A program made the position numbers and the translations under genes. A stretch of DNA of 64,000 nt from Culex pipiens pallens (Eukaryota > Arthropoda > Insecta > Diptera > Culicidae). Shown here piece by piece: positions 56,400-64,000 of the stretch. Location of the stretch: positions 134,490,455 through 134,554,454 of the forward strand of contig NC_068937.1 in assembly GCF_016801865.2 (NCBI RefSeq). Reading direction: 5' to 3'. The notes under the pieces are model-generated. The model made no database searches, had not been told where the DNA came from, and was given only the letters and a program-made list of their open reading frames with translations. Each line of letters starts with the position of its first letter. Position 1 is the first letter of the stretch.

Positions 56400-57160
56400 A
56401 CCCCAGTTGACGGTAGTATGCGCGCGCGATATATGAACCCCGTGCAGCGCGAGTCGACTCGACGACGAGAGCACAGAACCTCCTCCCGTTTTTCGCGGAG
56501 CAGAGCCGTCTCGTCTGGTCTCTGACGTGTGGTGTTCTCACCACATAAACGCCATCAGCCAAAGAGTCCGGACCGTGTGTGTGCGTGTGTCCGTCATCGA
56601 TTCCAGCGCGAGCCCTTCCGATGGGCAGCAGCACCGCCGTCGTTGCGTTGGTTTTTTCCGCGAAAGGTGTTTAATTCGATATAGCTGAAAAGAGGCGAAC
56701 CAAAGGAAACGGGACGCGGACACTATTTTTAAGAACGCGCTTTCCCAAACGTGGCTGTTACGCAAAAGGAAAGAAAAAGAGGTACATCGAGCTATAGCTC
56801 TAGCTGCAGTCCGTGTTCTGTACCTTTTGCCTATTTCAAGGACAATCGTCTGCATTGCACAACGACCGACGACGGTGACTTTTTTTTCCTTCATTTCCAA
56901 GTGCCAAAACGCTGCTAGAGTGTGGTGTGAAGTCGTGAAGTAGCGCGCGAGTCCTTCACTGCAGCAGCAGCAGTCCGAAAGTGTCACGCCTCGCGTGCGG
57001 GAAAAAAAGAAGGTGTTTTTTTTCGGCTGTGCTGAATGTGCGCAAGCAAACGGGGGGTTCCAAGGGGGTGTCGTCGATTGAAGAGTTCTAATCCTGGTCG
57101 CGTTTGAGGAACTGTGAGGTGAAGAAAACGTCGTGTGGTTTGTGCGTTATGTAATGTTCT
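56400..57160 (+). promoter_or_regulatory. Possible second promoter/5' UTR of the TRIM-NHL gene
   Basis: Another GC-rich, CpG-rich island with alternating GC runs (gcgcgcg), GTGTGT and CAG repeats. Its character matches insect 5' UTRs and it lies between the distal island and the coding start. No convincing TATA box or protein signal. Confidence 0.25.
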
Positions 57161-57630
57161 AAATTGGTGTCAAAACTAATCAATAACACCTTGACTGGCC
57201 AACGAGAGGGAAGTGAGAGAGGGGTAGAAAAAAGGTCGCAGCCCAGGTGTAGGGTTGGGGGGGGTTAGGGAAAGTGTGCTCTCGCGACGTCAAAATCGAT
57301 CTGCATCGAGCAGCAGCAGCAGCTCGAAAAAATGCTACAGTTTTTTTACTCATAAAGTAAAATCGATTAGGATTCTGGAAGTTGTGTCAGGTTCTCGGTC
57401 ACTGCTGTCAAACTATTGCAAAGTTAACATTGAAATGTGTGCTTCTAGGTTTCTCCTTAAGTTGTCCTCAGAAATGAGGAAAAATGCAGATAGATCAGCG
57501 TTGTTTCTGGTCCTATCAACCATCACGACCTCCAACACATTTTTAAAATTTACGGAAAAATCTCAAAATCCATCCACAAAAAAAAAAAGAAAAAAGTAAA
57601 ATAGCAGTTGTGTGTGTTTGGCCTAATACA

Positions 57631-57765
57631 ATTAGGTTTTACGCCGACTCGGTTTTGAGGTTAGAAATTTGACAGCTTGGCTGCACTGTTTACATTTTTT
57701 GCACGTGTGTCTCTGTAAAAATGTGTGTGCGTGTGCGCTCGTGACGTCACGCTGTAAAACCTAAT
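57631..57765. mobile_element. MITE with ATTAGGTTTTAC ends
   Basis: ATTAGGTTTTAC at the left and GTAAAACCTAAT at the right are exact inverses around about 110 bp of GT-rich sequence. Probably inserted in a 5' intron. Confidence 0.6.
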
Positions 57766-58411
57766 ATCTGCCTAATAATCTGTCCCAAGTATTAGGTGGT
57801 GACCGCACTCGAATGGGCATCGTCCGACCCCGCCTAAACATGGGTTTGTTGACGAGCAGGATCAAACCTTTTGTCGCTCGAAAAACGAAGTTAAACTACT
57901 ACTGTTGTGATATTCATGAAAACTATTTAAAAAAATAGGTTCACGGATTTGTTTACGATTTTTTTATAACTTTTTTCACCACAAAATCTCCAATATCTTT
58001 GGACGTAATCTTTGAACGAATCTTTAGAGCATTTTTGTGGCCATATTTAGGCCCAACAACTCAAAACAAAACAACAAAAAAAGAGATTTCCAAAAACGTG
58101 TCCACGTGGCTTATGGACCTTTCCAAAGAAAAAAAAAACTCGAAATTAAATCTATTGCAACGAATTATCTTTGCGGCCAACTTCACAAAGTAGGCCTGGC
58201 TAGGTTACACAAACGATTGGCACAATGGCACACACACAAGCGCAAACTGTCTCCACTCACTGATTCTGCGGCCACTGACAACAACGGCGATCAACAAATC
58301 CCAGCAGGCTTCGATCACGTGCACCGAATGATGCTGCAGGCACTCCTTTTTAGCAAATAATTTGTAATTTCTAACAATATTTTCTTGTTACCTTCCGTTC
58401 CATTTCTCAAG

Positions 58412-58822
58412 TGCAGATATTAGGCAGGATTGTTTAAGGTAAGAACAAACAAACAGTGGCCTAATAGCAGAAGCAGCAGTCGCAGCAGCAGAAACAACAA
58501 CTTTCTTTCAAACACAACAAAGAAACAAGAAGAAGAAGAAAGCGCACGCAACAACCAGTGGGAACAGGAAGGAGCAGAAGAAAGAAGCAGCCGCAGCAAA
58601 AGTCCGAACTCGGAAGTGTCGTCAATTGCGTTATCGTCGAATTTGTCGTCGTCGTCGTCCGTGTGTTCAAGTGAGAGTTTGTGAGTGTTTCGTCGTCGTC
58701 GAATCGGATTCGGATTTTGCAGCAGCGCGCGCGCGTCCACACAAGCCAAGGAGCAGGTCTCTGGAGTTGTGCGTTTCGTTCAGTATTTTACCTTTGAGAG
58801 GAATCTGCTAGGAGTAGAACCG
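58412..58822 (+). other. Likely 5' UTR part of the first coding exon (TRIM-NHL gene)
   Basis: A polypyrimidine stretch and CAAGTGCAG at about 58404-58412 could be the acceptor of the 5' UTR exon. The stretch up to the ATG is rich in CAG/AAC/GTC repeats, as is common in insect leaders. An upstream in-frame open stretch exists but has no ATG before 58823. Confidence 0.35.
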
Positions 58823-61800
58823 ATGGCATCGGTTGGGGTGTTTTCCTTCCCGAGTGCCCTCGCCGGTGGCAGTGCCACGGGGGGTGGCAGCCAGGTTCCG
58901 GCGCCGCTGTCTCCGGTTGCGACGTCAATTTCCAGCAGTCCCGAAACGTCACCGTCGCCGCCACCGTCTGCTGTGGCAAGTCCGCCGACGCCGCCCCCGC
59001 CGGCGTCCCCTACGCCGGAGATGTCCCCACCGTTGGTGGTGCGACCGCCGACCCCGCCCATGTCCGGCCCGGCCGGTCTGTTTGCCGACGCGTTCAAGCT
59101 GGTCGCGGACAGCTCGATGCCGTTCGACGAGCTCGACTCGAACGCTAGCGTCGGGGGTGGACGCGGTGGGCCCGGAAGTGTTGGGGCGCCCGAGTCGGTC
59201 AACGGGGGCGGAAGCAGCGCCGGTGGGTACCCGCTCGATGTGGGCGGTTCGCTGTCCGACTGTATGGAGCAGGACTGTTCGCTGTGCCAGTGAGTATTTG
59301 TTGGTAGGATGTTTTGTCGGATTCAGATCTAATTTTTGTCTCTCTCTCTCCGCAGGAACAAGTTTATCTCGCCGCGTGTCCTCGCCTGTCTGCACGTGTT
59401 CTGTGAGACATGTCTGGAGAAGCATCTGGGAGATGCGGACGAGCTGAAGAAGCTGGAGGGATTGATCGAGTGTCCGACGTGCAAGCAGCCGACCAAGGTT
59501 GGCACCAAGGGCATCGGTGCGCTGCACCAGGACTACGTCCTGACGAACGTGCTGGATCTGTCCACGATCGAGCCGTCGATGTTGGCGTGCACGTCCTGCA
59601 AGAGCAAGGAGATGGCCATTTCGCGCTGCAACGATTGCGCCAACTTTTTGTGCGCCAGCTGTGACAACGCTCACCGGTACATGCGTTGCTTCGAGGACCA
59701 CAAAGTGGTTCAGCTGGAGGATCTGCGCAAGTCGTCGGAGAAGGTGGCCATCCACAAGCCGCTGTACTGCAGCGTCCATCCGCCGGAGAACCTCAAGTAC
59801 TTTTGCTTCAACTGTCAGATTCCGGTGTGCAACGAGTGCTTGATTGGTGAGCACAAGGGCAAGGAACACAACTATCAGATCATCAGCGAAGCGGAGAAGC
59901 CGATGCGGTTGGAGCTGGAGCAGCTGATGAAGGAGGCTCGCACCAAGATCGAGTACTGCAACCAAACGACGACCAACCTGGATGCGTCGCTGCACGATCT
60001 GCAGAACCAGTTCGAGACGGCACGCGATTTGATCAACGAGTCGTTCCAGAGCTTCAAGGCCGTTCTGGAAAAGTGTCGCGATAACGCGCTGAAGAATCTC
60101 GAAAAGCTGCACTCGGAGCGCGAGCTCAAGATCATGGAGATGTTCCACCAGGTGGAAAAGTCGTCGGACAAGATTGAAAACACGGCCAAGTTCACCAAGA
60201 AGGTGCTGGATCAAGCCAACGGTCCCGAGCTGCTCAGCTTGAAGAAGATGATTGCGGCTCAGTTTGCCAGTCTGATCGGGTCGACGCCCAAGGTGGACGT
60301 CAACTTTTCGCTCGAGTTCCAAACCAGCTTTGAGAAGTTCGACCAGATTGCGGCCGAGTTGTTCGGCTCGTTCCGCACGGAGATTACTCCGCCAAGCCCG
60401 AAGGAGACTACTCCGCCGCCGTCGCTGCCCGGAATGGCCATCATGATCAACAAGCCGCCAACCAACGGCACAGGTCTGTCGCAGGGTCCGCTGACCGGTT
60501 CCGTCACTGCCTCGAGCCCGATCTCGTTGCCAACATCGATGCAGTCATCGTTCGACGGTGACATGTCCAACCTGGGCGCCAGCTACATGCTGCCGCACGT
60601 GCTCACTCCGGAACCACCAGCATCGACTCCGATTGCCAACCCGCACATAGCGGCCGCTGCACCAGCTACCGTCGGAGGATCGGCCTCGCTGCCCGGTCTC
60701 ACCAGCATCGCCGAGTACAACCTGCACCGGCTGGCGAACCTTGCCGAAACCGCAAACGACATCGTTCCGGACGCCATCGTCCCGGTCAACAGCGCTGCCG
60801 CCCCGAATCCCAACTTTACGCTGGCGGATTTGATCTCCGGCGACCAGAATGCGTTCCAGGCACTGGCCAAGTACGGCCTGAACAACCCGGAACTGCAGCC
60901 GGGACCGATGATGCCACCGCACCCGAACATGGACCAACAGCTGCTGCTGAACGACTTCTCCGGACTGCCGGGTGGTCCGGCATCGACCATGCTTCCAACT
61001 TCCCCCATGTCGATGGACGGATCGTCGCTGGCCGGCGATATGGCCGGTGCCATGAGCCGATTCCAGGTGAACGGCCGCACCAAGGCCACTCCGATGCAGA
61101 TTCGGTGCAAGTTTGGCTCGCTTGGCCAGACCAAGGGCCAGTTCAACTCGCCGCACGGCTTCTGTCTGGGCGTTGACGAGGAGATTGTCGTGGCCGACAC
61201 CAACAACCATCGCATCGAGATCTTCGAGAAGAACGGCACGTTCAAGTTCTCGTTTGGCGTGCCCGGCAAGGAGGAGGGCCAGCTGTTCTACCCCCGAAAG
61301 GTAGCGGTGATGCGATCCAGCGCCAAGTTTGTCGTTTGCGATCGCGGAAACGAACGCTCGCGCATGCAGATCTTCTCCAAGAACGGACACTTTATCAAGA
61401 AGATCGCCATTCGGTGAGCACCTAGACATTCATAGTAGTTTGCGGGGGAAAACTGACGTGAATCTTTTCAGCTACATCGACATCGTGGCCGGACTGGCCG
61501 TCACCAACAAGGGGCTGATCGTCGCCGTGGACAGCGTCTCGCCGACCGTGTTCATCATCTCGGAGGACGGCAACCTGATTCACTGGTTCGACTGCAGCGA
61601 CTTTATGCGCGAGCCGTCCGACATCGCAATCAATGGTGAGTTCGATCGTTCTTCAGAAAAAAAAGGACACAGCTTGACCATAATCTTGTTGCAGGTTCCG
61701 ACTTTTACGTGTGCGACTTCAAGGGCCACTGCGTGGCCGTGTTCTCCGAGGAGGGTACGTTCAAGTATCGTATCGGCAGCGAGAAGGTTACCTGCTTCCC

Positions 61801-62097
61801 GAATGGTATCGACATCTCGGACGCCGGCGACGTGCTAATCGGCGACTCGCACGGCAACCGCTTCCACGTGGCGTGCTACAGCAAGGACGGCCAGCTGCAG
61901 TCCGAGTACGAGTGTCCGTACGTAAAGGTAAGGTCTACGGTGCGCGTCTGACGGAATTGATCAGCTGCTACAGTCACGATTGTTTGTTGCAGGTATCGCG
62001 CTGCTGCGGTCTCAAAATCACCTCCGAGGGGTACGTCGTCACGTTGGCCAAAAATAATCATCACGTGCTCGTACTCAACACCCTCTACATTCAGTGA
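58823..62097 (+). CDS. mei-P26: TRIM-NHL protein, mei-P26-like (5 exons)
   Basis: RING-type E3 and RNA-associated regulator; mei-P26 in Drosophila limits germline and neural stem-cell growth, working with translational repression and the miRNA machinery. Exons 58823-59289, 59356-61413, 61472-61635, 61695-61927 and 61993-62097 join in phase to 3027 nt, 1008 aa. The first in-frame ATG starts a Pro/Ser/Gly-rich region (1-150). RING at 152-198 (CSLC, CLHVFCETC, CPTC); B-box 1 at about 234-272; B-box 2 at about 288-332; coiled coil at about 335-470; disordered linker to about 735; NHL propeller 736-1008 with repeated VADTNNHRIEIF-type blades, ending LNTLYIQ. The RING argues against brat, whose fly protein lacks one; dappled/wech or another TRIM-NHL remains possible. 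Introns inside the coding part are short (58-66 bp), unlike the probable multi-kb 5' intron. Confidence 0.85.
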
Positions 62098-64000
62098 TTG
62101 ACCGCCGGAGCTAGAATCCTCAAGCCGAATCGCTAAGCACCAAGTAAGTACCCGCCCGCCCGTCAGAAAGAAAGAGAGATAGAAAAACGCCCCCAATATG
62201 TTCTGCTCAGCACGGCTCAAAGCTGTGTGCGCACCGTGGCCACCATCTGTAACCCTTACAGAGAGAGAGATCAACAACAACAAACGTCTTTCTTTCGTCT
62301 CCAAGAAAGAGGCCACCAAAACAAAACGTACACACCAGGGAGAACGAAGGAAAGAGAAGGGAAAACGAAAGATATTATGTTGTTTTACCAATATTATTAC
62401 TATTTTAATTTTTCCTTTTTATTAACACTATTTACAATTTTATCCTTAAAATTACGCTATTTTAAACAATATTTATTATCGAAAACTGAAAAAAATGAAT
62501 GATCTCCATTTTTATTTTACAACAGCAAGAGCGAGATACTGTTTTTATTATTTTATTGTAAACGCAAACAAACAACAAAAAAAAGCACTCACAGCACCAT
62601 ACTAGAAACAAAAGCAAAAATTTGTCAAACAAAGAGATGCAGGAAACGTTTGTAGAGGGAAGCGAAGCGTATGGTGTGAGTCTTATTTTACTCTGTTAGT
62701 AGAAAGGCGCGAATATTTATAGGGATTAAGCGAAAAAACAAACTAGCAACAGAAAAATCAGAAAATCAAACCTTTCGAATATCTGTAAATATTTTTACTT
62801 GATTCTTATACACAAGCTGAAAAAACAACACCCGAAGCAAGCTTAAACACGTAACTAGTAGGCGTAATTTCCTTTTTAAAAAAAACCACGCTGGAAAACA
62901 AAGTAGCAGGGGAAAACAAAACAAAAAAGAAGCATATTTTACACTCAAACACACACACACACATGCATAGAGAAGTTGTATACATTATACACACTTGTAG
63001 GAAGATCGCCATATTTTTTTTGCAATATGATTATTATTTTTATTGATTTTCTCTTTGTGTAGTAGAACAGCAGCAGTAGCGTAGTAGGCGCGGAAACCCC
63101 GTTTTTGTTTCCAGTTTTCAAAGGCAAACATTTTAGAGATAGGATTAGTCGTGTGGGGCGCGCGTCACAAAAATTTATTAGCTAAGTTTATTCTAGAGAG
63201 AGCGAGAGAGCAGAATAGGTCGATCTGTTGATGTTAAAACCGCTTTGTTCATTTTGTTTTCTTAAAATTATGAGGCATTAAACATGTTTTACCTTTTATT
63301 TCCGTTAAACGTACACCACATGTGTTACTGCTGAAAGTCTTGTTTTCCGGAACCCGAAAAAAAGTACACAGTATTGTCCACCTTTTATTTTTTAAATTTG
63401 AATTGCACTCCAACATCGTTTTTTTTTATCGGTTGATCGAATTTACTCAAACCCTTGGAATTCGAGCGCCAAATTATCACAAATCACGTCATTTTTATTT
63501 AGGTTAGAGTTACTTGTGTGATGATTTTGAAAAACTATGCATAAGCGAAAAAGAGACCCTTTTTTTTACAAAATATTATTTTGCCTTTTAAATCAGCAAG
63601 AAATTGTACTCTAGAAGAGACCGTTTAGTTATGAATCAATTCCGGTTATCTAATCATTAGTTTAGTTGAATAGTTTTTTTTCTTTTCCTTAAAATATCGT
63701 CCTTCTTTCCGACAGAAAAGTGCGAGAGAATCTCTAAATCTGTCGTCGTCGTCGTCGTACCTAAAACATCGTTTTACAAACACAACCACAAAAAAAGCAG
63801 TGCAAGTTTTATGTACTCCAAATGCAATAACAAAGATGCCATACTTTCCTTTTGTTTGATAACGATAATTTTCTGTTTACTTCTGCTAATAGCGGTAAGG
63901 TCGGGGTTAAACTTTAAATGGGGCACAAAATCGTTTAATAATGTTTTGCTTTCAAGAGAGATCATTTGTTCGCGGTACGTCTCACACATACAAATTGATG
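62098..64000 (+). other. 3' UTR/flank of the TRIM-NHL gene
   Basis: AT-rich DNA with A- and T-runs, ATTTA-like pieces, a CA run (62946-62962) and a GTC run (63742-63759). There is no clear AATAAA close to the stop; ATTAAA occurs near 63276. A long, possibly regulated 3' UTR is plausible. I see no other gene here. Confidence 0.35.

Noticed and set aside
58949..60322. Minus-strand open frame of 457 codons
   Set aside because: Shadow of the TRIM-NHL coding exon; composition is Leu/Arg/His-rich without domains.

Overview
The window looks like nuclear DNA from a mosquito, most likely a culicine such as Culex. Four insect-type, intron-containing protein genes can be rebuilt exon by exon with consensus splice sites. 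They sit in AT-rich DNA crowded with foldback elements, MITEs, non-LTR fragments and one copia-type LTR retrotransposon. The species call is inference from gene and repeat style, not from a database match.

Layout: 1-2.6 kb is repeat-rich flank (hairpin, CTG tract, paired palindromes). 2.9-9.2 kb, minus strand: a seven-exon MAP kinase kinase kinase of the MEKK4/Mekk1 type, about 1482 aa with the kinase domain at the C terminus. 10.6-23.3 kb, plus strand: a three-exon homeobox gene matching rough (ro), 289 aa. Its 11.75-kb first intron holds several mobile elements, including a 1017-bp Transib-like foldback nested inside another foldback. 24-27.2 kb: nested TIR elements. 30.0-33.7 kb, minus strand: an hnRNP A1-type two-RRM protein (Hrb98DE/Hrb87F type), 370 aa. 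34.0-44.3 kb: about 10.3 kb bounded by CAGGGATGCCAGAT inverted ends and a near-perfect duplication, filled with nested elements (5'-truncated LINE, 8-bp-TSD TIR element, 1-kb foldback, 141-bp tandem repeat). 45.1-49.6 kb: a complete but frame-broken Ty1/copia element with 133-bp LTRs, tRNA-type primer site, polypurine tract and 5-bp target duplication. 50.0-51.0 kb: a TTATTAAA array next to a 206-bp palindrome containing a tRNA T-arm-like sequence. 51.3-58.8 kb: more MITEs, a LINE fragment and probable 5' non-coding DNA of the last gene. 58.8-62.1 kb, plus strand: a five-exon TRIM-NHL gene (RING, two B-boxes, coiled coil, NHL), most like mei-P26, 1008 aa, with a long 3' flank to the window end.

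The four host genes are not an operon and no shared pathway is evident: a stress MAP3K, an eye-patterning homeodomain factor, an RNA-processing factor and a translational/ubiquitin regulator. I found no CRISPR array, rRNA, intact tRNA or prokaryotic-style system. The most unusual content is structural: dated layers of nested transposons with readable target duplications, the Transib-like foldback with RSS-heptamer-like ends, and the tRNA-like palindrome.
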